Assembly (NCBI RefSeq): GCF_002742265.1
Contig: NZ_MDGL01000039.1
Span: 61,979 to 125,978, forward strand
Source: Maribacter sp. 4G9
Lineage (GTDB): Bacteria > Bacteroidota > Bacteroidia > Flavobacteriales > Flavobacteriaceae
Direction of reading: 5' to 3'
Length of the DNA stretch: 64,000 nt
Part shown: piece by piece, positions 17,932 to 27,251 of the stretch
Layout: each line of letters starts with the position of its first letter
Numbering within the stretch: position 1 is the first letter of the stretch
Notes under the pieces: model-generated
Database searches by the model: none
What the model was told of the DNA's origin: nothing
What the model saw: the letters and a program-made list of their open reading frames with translations, nothing else
Position numbers and translations under genes: made by a program

Positions 17932-19911
17932 TTAAGAAAGTACCCTATTCAACTTTTGGTTCAACAGTTTGTTAAGCTGTAAGTAATTCATGATTTCCTC
18001 CAAAATTTCCTTATTATCCTCTTTTGCATCTTCCGTTTCATTTTGTAGGGCCTGCATTCTTTTCTTAATAAGAAAGCAGCGCAAGGTTAGGATGGTCTCG
18101 CTTACCAGTTGGGCTATAACACTTCCTTTTTCTTTAGGATAAATATCCTTTCGCTCCCAATTGTGCAAGCTGTAACGTTCCTCTTCCATAAGGATGGAGG
18201 ACACCTCATTTCCCAATTCCTGTTCCAATGCCGCAATAAAATCACTGACCTTAAAATCCTCGTTTTCGTTCAGGGCGGCTATCAATTTATAATAAACATC
18301 CCTAAAAGTAGGGTTTGCCAACTCTATCTCATCTTCCTGCAAATCCAAGTACACCTTTTCGTACACTTTTATTTCCAAAGACTCCGGTTCCAGGACCAAG
18401 TCCCCACTCTCATTTTCCTTTAACACCAGGTCCTCAAATTCTTCCTTCCTGTTGCCATACAACAAAAGACTTTCAATGATCTTGCGTTCAAGTTCATATT
18501 GGACATCCACTTTTTCGCCAACAGGTTCATTTCTGACTACATCAAAAGCTTTTTGATCTTGTTTTTCCTTTTTTAGAGCGTCTGCCTGGTCCTTTTTTCC
18601 AATTTGCGCCAAGGTGCTGAAAAGCACACCTTCTGAAATGTTCATGATCTGTGCACATTCCTGCACATAGATTTCCTTTTTTATCCGATCGGGAATTTTG
18701 GAAATGCTGTTCACGATATCTCGTACCGTATCCGCTCTTTTTATGGGGTCGTCCGATGCTTCTTTCACCAGCAAGGAAGCCTTGAACCTAATAAAATCCT
18801 TGGAATTATCCTTAAGGTACTGCTCTACCTCTTCCAATTCATTGTTCTTGGCAAAACTATCGGGGTCTTCGCCTTCTGGAAAAGTGCAGATACGGACATT
18901 CATGCCCTGTTCCAAGATCAAGTCTATCCCCCGTAATGACGCTCGTAACCCGGCAGCGTCACCATCGAATAACACCGTGATATTTTTGGTCAACCGGTTA
19001 ACCAATCGGATCTGTTCCGGCGTAAGCGCCGTACCACTGGACGACACCACATTGTGAATTCCTCTTTGGTAGAACTGAATGACATCTGTATATCCCTCCA
19101 CCAAATAACAATTATCCTCTTTGGCAATGGCCTGTTTGGCATAGTAAATTCCGTATAGAACCTTGCTTTTATGATATATTTCGCTTTCAGGCGAATTCAA
19201 ATACTTAGCCGCCTTTTTATCGTTGGTAAGGATACGCCCTCCAAAACCCAAAACCCTGCCACTTAGGGAATGTATGGGGAACATGACCCTACCTTTAAAA
19301 CGATCGAACTTTTTTGGGCTGTTTGGGTTGTTTGAATCCTCCTTTACTATGGTGAGACCGGTTTTTTCCAGATAATCCAATTGATATCCTTTGTCTAGGG
19401 CAGCCATGGTAAATCCGTCCCACTGATCCAAACAATAGCCCAAACCAAACTTTTGAATGGTATCTTCCGTAAAACCTCGTTCCTTAAAATAACTTAGCCC
19501 TATGGCCTTCCCCAATTCAGTTTTCCACAAGATGTCCTGAAAATAGGAACTGGCATATTCTGATACCAAATACATGCTCTCAAGTTCATTGGCCTGCTCC
19601 TTTTCCTCGTTGGATTGTTCCGTCTCCTCTACTTCTATATTGTATTTTTTGGCCAAATACTTTATGGCTTCGGGATAGGTAAAATGCTCGTGTTCCATTA
19701 AAAATGCCACTACGTTTCCGCCTTTTCCACTACTGAAATCCTTCCAAATCTGTTTTACCGGGGATACCATAAAACTAGGGGTACGCTCGTCTGTAAATGG
19801 GCTTAGGCCCTTAAAATTGGAACCTGATTTTTTCAATTGCACAAAATCACCGATCACTTCCTCCAAACGCGCCGTTTCATAAACTTGATCGATAGTGGTT
19901 TTGGAAATCAT
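17932..19911 (-). CDS. dnaG: DNA primase DnaG with zinc domain lacking zinc ligands
   Basis: Synthesises RNA primers for replication. The start at 19911 (MISKTTIDQVYE) fits the family. An in-frame ATG at 20007 would add 32 unlikely residues. The N-terminal domain keeps the fold (FKGLSPFTDERTPSF, QIWKDFSSGKGGN), but the usual CPFH and C-x2-C zinc ligands are changed to SPFT and DFSS. The Toprim core is intact (LVEGYTDVIQF and VLFDGDAAG). The C-terminal helicase-interaction region is long and acidic. Loss of the ligands is probably a lineage trait rather than decay, since the rest is normal. Confidence 0.94.
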   Translation of the reverse strand: MISKTTIDQVYETARLEEVIGDFVQLKKSGSNFKGLSPFTDERTPSFMVSPVKQIWKDFSSGKGGNVVAFLMEHEHFTYPEAIKYLAKKYNIEVEETEQSNEEKEQANELESMYLVSEYASSYFQDILWKTELGKAIGLSYFKERGFTEDTIQKFGLGYCLDQWDGFTMAALDKGYQLDYLEKTGLTIVKEDSNNPNSPKKFDRFKGRVMFPIHSLSGRVLGFGGRILTNDKKAAKYLNSPESEIYHKSKVLYGIYYAKQAIAKEDNCYLVEGYTDVIQFYQRGIHNVVSSSGTALTPEQIRLVNRLTKNITVLFDGDAAGLRASLRGIDLILEQGMNVRICTFPEGEDPDSFAKNNELEEVEQYLKDNSKDFIRFKASLLVKEASDDPIKRADTVRDIVNSISKIPDRIKKEIYVQECAQIMNISEGVLFSTLAQIGKKDQADALKKEKQDQKAFDVVRNEPVGEKVDVQYELERKIIESLLLYGNRKEEFEDLVLKENESGDLVLEPESLEIKVYEKVYLDLQEDEIELANPTFRDVYYKLIAALNENEDFKVSDFIAALEQELGNEVSSILMEEERYSLHNWERKDIYPKEKGSVIAQLVSETILTLRCFLIKKRMQALQNETEDAKEDNKEILEEIMNYLQLNKLLNQKLNRVLS

Positions 19912-20085
19912 TTGCAACTGGTGTTTCTGGCTTTGGAATCTAGAATAGAATACCAAATGTATCAAAATGAAGTGAATTTTCTCCTGTTCAAATGAAAATG
20001 CGCGCACCTATATTTTTAAAACAGCACATATTCAAAAAAATGGAAACTAATGGTATCTTAGCTTAAACACTTTAATTTAAAAACC

Positions 20086-20691
20086 ATGAAAAAATCACTT
20101 CTCCTTTTATTTTTCCTTTGCTTTTTGAATACCCTTTTCGCACAGGAAAACCCCAACACCATTAATACAAATGGGACCTATGAATACGATTTTGCACCTA
20201 CGTATACCAGTAGCATGATCATTAGCCTTAACAACGTCTATTACGACGCTCAAACGGTCAGCTTGGAGGAACTAAAGAAAACATATTTGGATAAATTGCG
20301 CCAGGCAGGATTGGACACATCAAAACTAAAGGAAGACCCCTTATCCTATGCTTTGATGGGATATGAAAAGGACGGCATAATCCTAACCTATACGACAGAT
20401 TCTTTGGAAGAGATACAGAATTTTCTATTGGTTATGTCCATGGGGGTATCCCGTTCCGAAACTTCCATGAAAGCAAGACTAACCGATAGCCAAATGGCGG
20501 ACTATGCCCATAAAGCCTATGAAAACGCAAAACAGAAAGCGGAGGCCATCGCCAAAAAAATAGGACGTTCCGTAGGAAAAGTAATTTATATCAGCGACGG
20601 TAATAATGAAGAAATCAACGAATCGCTTTATTATGGCAATGCCGTTAAGAAACGCACCTATTATCTAAACGCTTCTTTTGAACTGTTGTAG
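20086..20691 (+). CDS. Secreted SIMPL-like (DUF541-like) protein
   Basis: 201 residues with a clear signal peptide (MKKSLLLLFFLCFLNTLFAQ, cleavage after about residue 20), so exported. The C-terminal half has the pattern KAYENAKQKAEAIAKKIGRSVGKVIYIS, which resembles SIMPL/DUF541 domain proteins where an alanine-rich helix precedes a G-x2-V-G-x-V strand. The function of the family is unclear. It sits 12 bases ahead of a small zinc-ribbon gene. Confidence 0.6.
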   Translation: MKKSLLLLFFLCFLNTLFAQENPNTINTNGTYEYDFAPTYTSSMIISLNNVYYDAQTVSLEELKKTYLDKLRQAGLDTSKLKEDPLSYALMGYEKDGIILTYTTDSLEEIQNFLLVMSMGVSRSETSMKARLTDSQMADYAHKAYENAKQKAEAIAKKIGRSVGKVIYISDGNNEEINESLYYGNAVKKRTYYLNASFELL

Positions 20692-20703
20692 ACCCTAATT
20701 CTT

Positions 20704-20943
20704 ATGATTCTTTTTTTTGGAACACGACCGGGTAAATCAGAAACCAAATTTCTCCAAGGTGTTTCTTGTCCGTACTGTAACCAAATGGGTACGCTAAGTG
20801 CTTTTATTTCTTCAAATTATTTTCATCTATTCTGGATAAAACTCTTTAAAATTTCCTCGTCAAAAGTAGTGGAATGCAACCATTGTAAACGTGTGTACTA
20901 TCCAGATGAGTTTTCGGAAGAAATGAAAAGTGCCACAAATTAG
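20704..20943 (+). CDS. Small zinc-ribbon protein
   Basis: 79 residues. Two Cys pairs, CPYC (about 24-27) and CNHC (about 59-62), are separated by a 31-residue spacer and fit a treble-clef or zinc-ribbon fold. A hydrophobic and aromatic stretch between them may touch membrane or pack in the fold. I know no function for it. It follows the SIMPL-like gene by 12 bases and is followed by a terminator. Confidence 0.65.
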   Translation: MILFFGTRPGKSETKFLQGVSCPYCNQMGTLSAFISSNYFHLFWIKLFKISSSKVVECNHCKRVYYPDEFSEEMKSATN

Positions 20944-20975
20944 AAAAGGGCATACCCAAGTGGCATGCCCTTTCT
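20942..20975. terminator. Terminator between convergent genes
   Basis: A GGGCAT...ATGCCC stem flanked by AGAAA and TTTCT lies between the zinc-ribbon gene (plus) and the outer-membrane gene (minus). The stem overlaps the zinc-ribbon stop codon. Confidence 0.7.
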
Positions 20976-21003
20976 AACTCAAATAAACATTAAACCTGCA
21001 TCT

Positions 21004-22083
21004 TTATAAATCGAATCTAAGGCCAAGCGATACGTTTCTTTGGTCTATGGCCCCATCTTTAAAAATGGGGTTTAGGTCATATTTAAGGTACAGCAGCACT
21101 CCATCAAATCCCGCATAGGCACTTAAACCATAGATAAGGTTGTTGGTATTGTAGTCCCGTTTCAATTTATCCTTGACACTACTGCCATCTTGTTCGTATT
21201 TCAGCTTTTGCCTCGTTCCGATATTAAAACCACCATAAGCACCTATTCCCAAGCGAAATTGATTTTGCAAGGAGTATCTTATGGTCTTATCCGTTTCCTT
21301 GAATTTTGAGGGGCCAAACTCCAAATGGAAGGGGAATACCAAATTATCCATTCTAAACTTAGATTTATCAAGCTCATATTCAAAGGTTTGAAGCTCGGCG
21401 TTCCCTTGATCGTTCAAAACAAAATATTGATTGTCCTTCATTTCAAGTCCGTTGAACTGGAAAGAAAACCCGTAGTTCAACCTAAGAAAATTGGTATTCT
21501 GAAAAACCCGTGTCCGCCATTGCCAGCCCATTTCAAAAAACCTGCTCCCGCCCAACTGGTACGGAGAATCGTTCAAGGATTGACCGTCTATAATAGCATT
21601 GTTTAATCCCACGGCAATAACAAAGTCAGAATACGTACGGCGATCATATTTTAAATCCCGTTTCCAAGTGTTCGTATTGAAAATATAGCTCTCGGCAGGT
21701 TTCCCTCCAATATCGATTCCTATGCGAATTTGACCTTCAGGTATTGAATCCACTTGAATATCGTTGAACAAAATCCCATCATTACGTTCTAGCAAAGAAA
21801 TTTGATTATCGATAATCACGAGCCTATTCTCAATATTCAAGGCCCTTTTTTCAGCTGCCGCTTCCTTTAGTATTTTGGCTTCTTCTTCCGAAATGGAACC
21901 ATCGGCTAAACGTCGGTTTATTTCAGCTACTTCAACTTTCAAGGCCTCCTTCTCCTGTTGCGTGACTTGCTCCTTTTGTGATTTTAAGGCCTCTACCTTT
22001 TTTGCATATTCCTCTTGGGCACTTATTGTGTTCACTACGCATATTGTAGCCACTACCAGTACAAATAATGTAATTGTTCTCAT
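21004..22083 (-). CDS. Outer-membrane beta-barrel-like protein with N-terminal coiled coil
   Basis: 359 residues. A signal peptide (about 1-22, ending ISAQ) is followed by a highly charged coiled coil (about 23-100, rich in E, K, A). Alternating aromatic and polar strands then end in GLRFDL, consistent with an outer-membrane barrel of the PorT/OmpA-like kind. No specific family was recognised. It is downstream of an ECF sigma and an anti-sigma-like gene and may be part of the same stress regulon. A 119-base spacer with a dispersed repeat separates them. Confidence 0.6.
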   Translation of the reverse strand: MRTITLFVLVVATICVVNTISAQEEYAKKVEALKSQKEQVTQQEKEALKVEVAEINRRLADGSISEEEAKILKEAAAEKRALNIENRLVIIDNQISLLERNDGILFNDIQVDSIPEGQIRIGIDIGGKPAESYIFNTNTWKRDLKYDRRTYSDFVIAVGLNNAIIDGQSLNDSPYQLGGSRFFEMGWQWRTRVFQNTNFLRLNYGFSFQFNGLEMKDNQYFVLNDQGNAELQTFEYELDKSKFRMDNLVFPFHLEFGPSKFKETDKTIRYSLQNQFRLGIGAYGGFNIGTRQKLKYEQDGSSVKDKLKRDYNTNNLIYGLSAYAGFDGVLLYLKYDLNPIFKDGAIDQRNVSLGLRFDL

Positions 22084-22108
22084 TTCTTTTGATTTTGATT
22101 TTGATTGA

Positions 22109-22128
22109 CCCTTCGACTACGCTCAGGG
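22109..22128. repeat. Short dispersed palindromic repeat
   Basis: The sequence CCCTTCGACTACGCTCAGGG is an imperfect palindrome (CCCT...AGGG). It is of a type often scattered between genes in Bacteroidota and other bacteria. Only one copy is seen in this window. Confidence 0.4.
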
Positions 22129-22202
22129 CAAATGAATAAAACTCCAGTCCCTGTCCCTATAGTAATGTATAGAGCGAAGGAAATTTAGATTGTTTTGATG
22201 AA

Positions 22203-22958
22203 TTAGTTGTTCCTGTCGGCCACGGCCGTCCTAACCTTCAGAAAACCGGCCTTTAAGGTTTCAAAAATTTGGTCCCGGAAGGATTGATCAAGTTCTTCCT
22301 CTACCTCGGTCAACAAGGCCATGGCATTGACCGAATTATCGTAATTAAAAAGCTTTTCCCTTAAAATTTCCTTTTGGGCGTTCATTAGTAGGGAGTCTAC
22401 TTCGGCATCCGTTATTTTTCCATGTGTTTCTATGTCATTCACTTGGGCGATTACATCGGCAATTTTCGCATCCAGAATTTCCGTGGGAACCATGGGGATA
22501 ATTTCATCCTCCAAGGACGAGTGGGGCGTATTCGCTACCGATGTACCTGTATCTATAACCGACTCGAATTGAGAGTTCAATGAAGGCTGAATATTTCCGT
22601 TCCTATTTCCTTTGGGTTCCTTAGTATCGTTTACCACAAGTGCTTCGGACTGTATAACTCCCAAAACTATCGAGTCTTTTGCTTCCTTATTTTGCTCAAT
22701 AATTTTAGTATTCCCTGAATCAACAACCTTTATAGGTGCAGGGCCATCAATTTCTTCGGATTTAGTAAAGAAAAAAAGCGAGGTTCCTAAAAGGAGGACA
22801 ATACTTGCTGCGATTCCTATCCAAAAATAGCCGTTCTTCCCTTGTTTCCTTGGTTCTTCCAATTGACCGGAAATCCTTTCCCAAGCAGCATCCGAAGGAG
22901 TAATCCTCCTTTCTTCCAATTTGTTCTTGATATGCGTTTCAAACTTATCTGGTTCCAT
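22203..22958 (-). CDS. Anti-sigma-factor-like single-pass membrane protein
   Basis: I set the start at 22958 (MEPDKFETHIKNKLEERRI), giving 251 residues. A cytoplasmic N-terminal domain contains the segment PSDAAWERISGQL common in bacteroidotal anti-sigma-like proteins. One membrane helix follows (about 46-63, FWIGIAASIVLLLGTSLFFF), then an acidic periplasmic region with no recognised domain. Its start overlaps the end of the upstream ECF sigma gene by 14 bases, the standard arrangement for a sigma/anti-sigma pair. The longer frame to 23060 would run far into the sigma gene. Confidence 0.7.
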   Translation of the reverse strand: MEPDKFETHIKNKLEERRITPSDAAWERISGQLEEPRKQGKNGYFWIGIAASIVLLLGTSLFFFTKSEEIDGPAPIKVVDSGNTKIIEQNKEAKDSIVLGVIQSEALVVNDTKEPKGNRNGNIQPSLNSQFESVIDTGTSVANTPHSSLEDEIIPMVPTEILDAKIADVIAQVNDIETHGKITDAEVDSLLMNAQKEILREKLFNYDNSVNAMALLTEVEEELDQSFRDQIFETLKAGFLKVRTAVADRNN

Positions 22959-23508
22959 ATCCAATGATATTTTGTTGTTGTAACTGCTCTTGGAGCATTT
23001 TTCTGGCCTTAAATAGTTGGGATTTGGAGGTGCTTTCCGTAATATCCAACATTTTGGCAATTTCTTGATGTTTGTATCCCTCTACGGTATACAGTACAAA
23101 GACCATTTTATATCCTTGGGGCAAGGCGTCTATTAACCTTTGAATATGTTCGGTATCCAAATCCGATACTACTTCGGAGAAATTTGGCTGATTGTCCTCA
23201 AAAATGGCATCGTCATACACTACAAACTGCTGTTTTCTAAGAAAGGAAATACTTTCCCTAATCATAATTCTTCGTACCCATCCTTCAAAGCTGCCCTGAA
23301 ACTTGAAGGACTCCAGATGATTGAACATTTTTACGAACCCTTGTATCATTACATCCTCGGCAAAGTGAGTGTCCTTTATATATTGCCTACAAACACTGAG
23401 CATCTTAGGCGCATGTTTGGCATACAAAACCCTTTGGGCTTCCCTGTTCCCATCTATGGCTTTCTTTATAAGCTGCCGTTCGTTTTTATAAAAGGGTATA
23501 ATTTTCAA
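22945..23508 (-). CDS. ECF RNA polymerase sigma factor
   Basis: 187 residues with region 2 (FAEDVMIQGFVKMFNHLESFKFQGSFEGW pattern, about 48-76) and region 4 (GYKHQEIAKMLDITESTSKSQLFKARKML pattern, about 143-171). This is the layout of ECF group sigma factors. The gene is followed by an overlapping anti-sigma-like gene. An ECF-type promoter (GCAAC and CGTCTA) lies directly upstream, suggesting it transcribes its own operon. Confidence 0.92.
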   Translation of the reverse strand: MKIIPFYKNERQLIKKAIDGNREAQRVLYAKHAPKMLSVCRQYIKDTHFAEDVMIQGFVKMFNHLESFKFQGSFEGWVRRIMIRESISFLRKQQFVVYDDAIFEDNQPNFSEVVSDLDTEHIQRLIDALPQGYKMVFVLYTVEGYKHQEIAKMLDITESTSKSQLFKARKMLQEQLQQQNIIGYGTR

Positions 23509-23532
23509 ATCTTTTAAGGTCTTCTATTAAAA

Positions 23533-23560
23533 TAGACGCATACAGATGCAATATAGTTGC
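23533..23560 (-). promoter_or_regulatory. ECF-type promoter, probably autoregulatory
   Basis: On the minus strand GCAAC (plus 23556-23560) is followed after 17 bases by CGTCTA (plus 23533-23538). ECF promoters typically carry AAC in the -35 and CGT in the -10 at this spacing. The -10 ends about 25 bases before the sigma gene start. Confidence 0.55.
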
Positions 23561-23629
23561 CTGATTCTTAAAATAATTTTTAAATTATTTAAAATCAATA
23601 AGTTATATTACGAAAAAAAATTAAAAACC

Positions 23630-24607
23630 TTATTTTTTACGCTCCACAACGTAATTTACCATAAGCTCCAAGGAATCCCGATAATCCGATTTTGGATATT
23701 GATGTAGCAATGAAAGGGCTTCGTCCTTAAATTGGAGCATTTTGGCAACGGCATATTCCAAGCCCCCAACTTCCTTGACAAAAGCAATGACTTCCTTTAC
23801 CCGTTTTTTATTCTTATTGTGGTTTTTGACCGAATTTATCAACCAGTTTTTTTCCTTTTTGGAGCAATTGTTCAAGACATAAATTAAGGGAAGGGTCATT
23901 TTTTGTTCCTTGATATCGATTCCCGTTGGTTTGCCAATTTTCTCTTCCCCGTAATCAAAAAGGTCATCCTTTATCTGAAACGCCATGCCGCACAATTCAC
24001 CAAATTTCCGAAATGTTTCCACATCCTGACTATCGGGCTTTACGGAACAGGCGCCCAGGCTACAGCAAGCAGCAATTAATGTGGCCGTTTTTTGGCGAAT
24101 GATATCATAATACACTTCCTCGGTAATGTCCAACCTTCGGGCCTTTTCAATTTGAAGCAGTTCCCCTTCGCTCATTTCCCTTACCGCAACGGAAATAATT
24201 CCGAGTAAATCAAAATCCCCGTTATCAATGGAAAGCAACAGTCCCTTGGACAATAGGTAATCCCCAACCAGAACGGCAATCTTGTTTTTCCAAAGTGCGT
24301 TTATGGAGAAAAAGCCCCTGCGCTTATCACTTTCGTCCACCACGTCATCATGTACCAAAGTAGCCGTATGTATCAATTCGATCACAGATGCACCCCTATA
24401 GGTACGTTCGTTGACTTCCCCATTGTTCAATAATTTAGCGGCAAGAAATACGAACATAGGTCGCATTTGTTTGCCTTTCCTGTTAACTATATAATAGGTA
24501 ATCCTATTGAGAAGAGCCACCTTGGAAACCATTGAATCCCGGAATTTGGTTTCAAAAAGATCCATTTCCCGGTTGATCGGTTCCTTTATTTGTGATACTA
24601 TTTTCAA
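23630..24607 (-). CDS. Trans-polyprenyl diphosphate synthase
   Basis: Chain-elongating prenyltransferase, likely making the side chain of menaquinone or a similar long-chain diphosphate. The 325 residues show both Asp-rich motifs, DDVVD (87-91) and DDLFD (214-218), with KTATL and GKPTGIDIKEQK. The residue controlling product length cannot be judged by eye. The 273-base spacer upstream is filled with 7-base repeats. Confidence 0.9.
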   Translation of the reverse strand: MKIVSQIKEPINREMDLFETKFRDSMVSKVALLNRITYYIVNRKGKQMRPMFVFLAAKLLNNGEVNERTYRGASVIELIHTATLVHDDVVDESDKRRGFFSINALWKNKIAVLVGDYLLSKGLLLSIDNGDFDLLGIISVAVREMSEGELLQIEKARRLDITEEVYYDIIRQKTATLIAACCSLGACSVKPDSQDVETFRKFGELCGMAFQIKDDLFDYGEEKIGKPTGIDIKEQKMTLPLIYVLNNCSKKEKNWLINSVKNHNKNKKRVKEVIAFVKEVGGLEYAVAKMLQFKDEALSLLHQYPKSDYRDSLELMVNYVVERKK

Positions 24608-24643
24608 GCAGTTTGGCTTAGAATTTCAAAATTAGGGAAAAGA

Positions 24644-24880
24644 GTTCAGTGAGCGGTAATTAGGGGGTGGGAATTAGGTGTTGGTTAAAGTAATAACTCT
24701 TCTCTTTTAGCTGCTTTCATATGTTTCAGGTTTCAGGTTCTATATGAAATCACTTTTAGCTAAAAACTTATAATTCTTAACTATAAAATTGACATTAAGA
24801 GGTCAGTGGTCAGTGGTCATTGGTCATTGGTCATTGGTCACAAAAAAACAACTTTCGCTTTTAACTTTTAACTATAAACC
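24644..24880. repeat. Heptad tandem-repeat spacer between polyprenyl synthase and rlmN
   Basis: Several arrays with a 7-base period fill this spacer. A weak GTT-phase array occupies 24644-24690 on the plus strand. Two TTTCAGG units lie at 24724-24737. Six GGTCANT units lie at 24801-24841. At 24849-24880 minus-strand GTTNNNN units include GTTAAAA twice. The outer arrays face inward, as they do around the two four-helix-bundle genes, but no gene is present between them. Confidence 0.75.
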
Positions 24881-25921
24881 TTACGATTTATTTGCCAATT
24901 GACCACAGGCAGCGTCAATATCCTTTCCCCTTGATCTTCTAACGGTAACCGTAATGCCGTTCCTTTCCAAGGTTTCCACATACATTTCAATGGCAGTATT
25001 GGAAGCTTGCTGAAAATCCCCGTCATCAATGGGATTATACTCGATAAGGTTTACCTTGGATGGTGCAAACCTGCAAAATTCCACCAAGGCGTCCACATCC
25101 TTTCGTTGGTCATTGATACCTTCCCAGACCACATATTCATAGGTAATGCGACTTTTGGTCCTTTGATACCAATACACAAGTGCCTCTCTAAGGTCGGCCA
25201 AGGTAAATGTGGCATTAAAGGGCATTATCGATGTTCTGGTTTCGTCTATGGCAGAATGAAGGGATACGGCCAATTTGAATTTTACGGCATCGTCCGCCAT
25301 TTTCTTGATCAGTTTGGGTACGCCAGAAGTGGAAACGGTAATTCGTTTTGGAGACATGCCCAAACCTTCTGGGGAGGTGATTTTTTCAATGGCCTTCAAT
25401 ACATTGTTGTAATTCATGAGGGGTTCGCCCATACCCATAAAAACAATATTGCTCAAGGGTCTATCAAAATACAATCGGCTTTCGTTATCAATGGCCACTA
25501 CTTGATCATAGATTTCATCGGGATTCAAGTTTCGCATGCGTTTTAAGCGGGCCGTGGCACAGAATTTACAATCCAAGCTGCAACCCACCTGACTGGACAC
25601 ACAGGCCGTGGTCCTTGTTTTGGTAGGAATGAGTACAGACTCCACCACCAAATCATCATGCAGACGTACGGCATTCTTAATGGTACCATCTGAACTACGT
25701 TGCATTTGGTCCACTTGGATATGGTTGATCACGAAGTTCCTTTCCAACATATCGCGGGTCGTCTTTGACAAGTTGGTCATTACATCAAAGGAATGGGCGG
25801 ATTTTTGCCAAAGCCATTCATAGACCTGGTTGCCCCTAAAGGCCTTATCCCCTTGGGAAACAAAAAAATCCCTTAGTTGGTCCCTGGTCAATGCCCTTAT
25901 GTCCTTCTTCCTTGTTTCCAT
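24881..25921 (-). CDS. rlmN: Dual-specificity RNA methyltransferase RlmN
   Basis: Radical SAM enzyme that methylates C2 of A2503 in 23S rRNA and A37 of some tRNAs. The 346 residues carry the cluster motif C-x3-C-x2-C (Cys 114, 118, 121), the GMGEPLMN segment, and the C-terminal catalytic Cys in DIDAACGQL. Length is normal. Confidence 0.96.
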   Translation of the reverse strand: METRKKDIRALTRDQLRDFFVSQGDKAFRGNQVYEWLWQKSAHSFDVMTNLSKTTRDMLERNFVINHIQVDQMQRSSDGTIKNAVRLHDDLVVESVLIPTKTRTTACVSSQVGCSLDCKFCATARLKRMRNLNPDEIYDQVVAIDNESRLYFDRPLSNIVFMGMGEPLMNYNNVLKAIEKITSPEGLGMSPKRITVSTSGVPKLIKKMADDAVKFKLAVSLHSAIDETRTSIMPFNATFTLADLREALVYWYQRTKSRITYEYVVWEGINDQRKDVDALVEFCRFAPSKVNLIEYNPIDDGDFQQASNTAIEMYVETLERNGITVTVRRSRGKDIDAACGQLANKS

Positions 25922-25977
25922 AAAAGGTGTAATACCATTCTCATTTTTGGAATGGTTTTATCGCTATCGACAAAAAT

Positions 25978-26006
25978 CCCGCTTTTCAAAATAATGATAA
26001 AGCGGG
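25978..26006 (-). terminator. Terminator of the rsgA-queA gene string
   Basis: An 8-base stem (CCCGCTTT with AAAGCGGG) is followed on the minus strand by ATTTTTG. It lies 37 bases after the queA stop and about 57 bases before the rlmN start. Confidence 0.8.
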
Positions 26007-26042
26007 ACCCTTCTTATTTATCTCCTCAAAAGTTGGGGAAAG

Positions 26043-27095
26043 TTATCTTAAAATGAGCATGGCATCGCCATAAGAGTAAAACCTATAACCTTCCATAATG
26101 GCTTCCTTATATGCCTTTTTCATTAAATCGTGGCCCATAAAAGCTGAAATCATCATCAATAAGGTCGATTTTGGCAAATGGAAATTGGTAATCATCGAAT
26201 TTGCAATACTGAACTCGTACGGAGGGAAAATGAATTTATTCGTCCAACCTTCAAACGTATTCAAGGTACGATTGGATGAGACCGCGCTCTCCAATCCCCT
26301 CATAGCAGTGGTCCCCACGGCACATATTCGTCTTTTCTTGGCAATGGCATTGTTGACAATTTCAGTAGCCTTTTCATCAATGATCAATTCCTCACTATCC
26401 ATTTTATGCTTGGAAAGATCTTCTACCTCAACAGGATTAAATGTACCCAAGCCCACATGCAAGGTAAGTTCGGCAAAATTAACACCCTTTATTTCCAACC
26501 TTTTCAACAGATGTTTTGAAAAATGGAGTCCTGCCGTTGGAGCCGCTACGGCACCTTCATGTTTGGCATAGATGGTCTGGTATCTTTCCTCATCTTCCGG
26601 TTCCACTTCCCTCTTGATATATTTGGGAAGCGGGGTTTCGCCCAGTTCCCTTAATTTTCTTCTAAAATCCAAATATGCCCCGTCGTATAGAAACCTTAAC
26701 GTTCTACCGCGGGAAGTGGTATTGTCAATGACCTCTGCAACCAAGGTTTCATCATCACCAAAATAAAGCTTGTTCCCTATACGGATTTTTCTGGCAGGAT
26801 CCACCAAAACGTCCCATAGACGTTGCTCCTCATTGAGCTCACGTAAAAGAAATACTTCGATACGGGCACCTGTTTTTTCCTTGTTACCATATAAACGTGC
26901 CGGAAATACTTTGGTGTTGTTAAGGACCATTATATCCCCCTCATCAAAATAATCGATCATATCCTTGAACATTTTATGTTCAATTTTACCTGTTTTGGTG
27001 TCTATGACCATTAATTTGGACTCATCCCTATTCTCTGACGGATGTTCGGCCAATAACTCCTTTGGAAGCTCAAAATTAAAATTGGATAATTTCAT
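26043..27095 (-). CDS. queA: tRNA preQ1(34) S-adenosylmethionine ribosyltransferase-isomerase QueA
   Basis: Transfers and isomerises the ribosyl part of SAM to preQ1 in tRNA, a late step in queuosine synthesis. The 350 residues include [40 protein letters not shown] and [10 protein letters not shown], all family hallmarks. No other queuosine gene is near. A promoter and a 112-base leader precede it. Confidence 0.95.
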   Translation of the reverse strand: MKLSNFNFELPKELLAEHPSENRDESKLMVIDTKTGKIEHKMFKDMIDYFDEGDIMVLNNTKVFPARLYGNKEKTGARIEVFLLRELNEEQRLWDVLVDPARKIRIGNKLYFGDDETLVAEVIDNTTSRGRTLRFLYDGAYLDFRRKLRELGETPLPKYIKREVEPEDEERYQTIYAKHEGAVAAPTAGLHFSKHLLKRLEIKGVNFAELTLHVGLGTFNPVEVEDLSKHKMDSEELIIDEKATEIVNNAIAKKRRICAVGTTAMRGLESAVSSNRTLNTFEGWTNKFIFPPYEFSIANSMITNFHLPKSTLLMMISAFMGHDLMKKAYKEAIMEGYRFYSYGDAMLILR

Positions 27096-27207
27096 GTATT
27101 TCTTTTTTATTGACCGCCAACACTAGATGTTTCTTCCCAAAAAATTATTTCAAAAGAATTTTTAAGGCCACTTCTTAGTATAATTTTTGCACCGCTTTTT
27201 GCGGCTG

Positions 27208-27239
27208 CAAATATACGAACCACAACAGGGGGTTGTCAA
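27208..27239 (-). promoter_or_regulatory. Promoter of queA with leader hairpin
   Basis: Minus-strand TTGAC (plus 27235-27239) and TATATTTG (plus 27208-27215) fit the Bacteroidota -33/-7 pair with about 19 bases between them. The predicted transcript starts near 27201. It begins with a small hairpin (CCGC, loop of A, GCGG) and has a leader of about 105 bases. I see no preQ1 riboswitch consensus. Confidence 0.55.
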
Positions 27240-27251
27240 GTAAAACATCAA

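Noticed and set aside
24801..24841. Tandem repeats considered as a CRISPR array
   Set aside because: Units are 7 bases and contiguous with no spacers. No cas gene is in the window.
27096..27207. preQ1 riboswitch in the queA leader
   Set aside because: Only a small GC hairpin is visible. The conserved C-rich loop and A-rich tail of preQ1 aptamers are not there.
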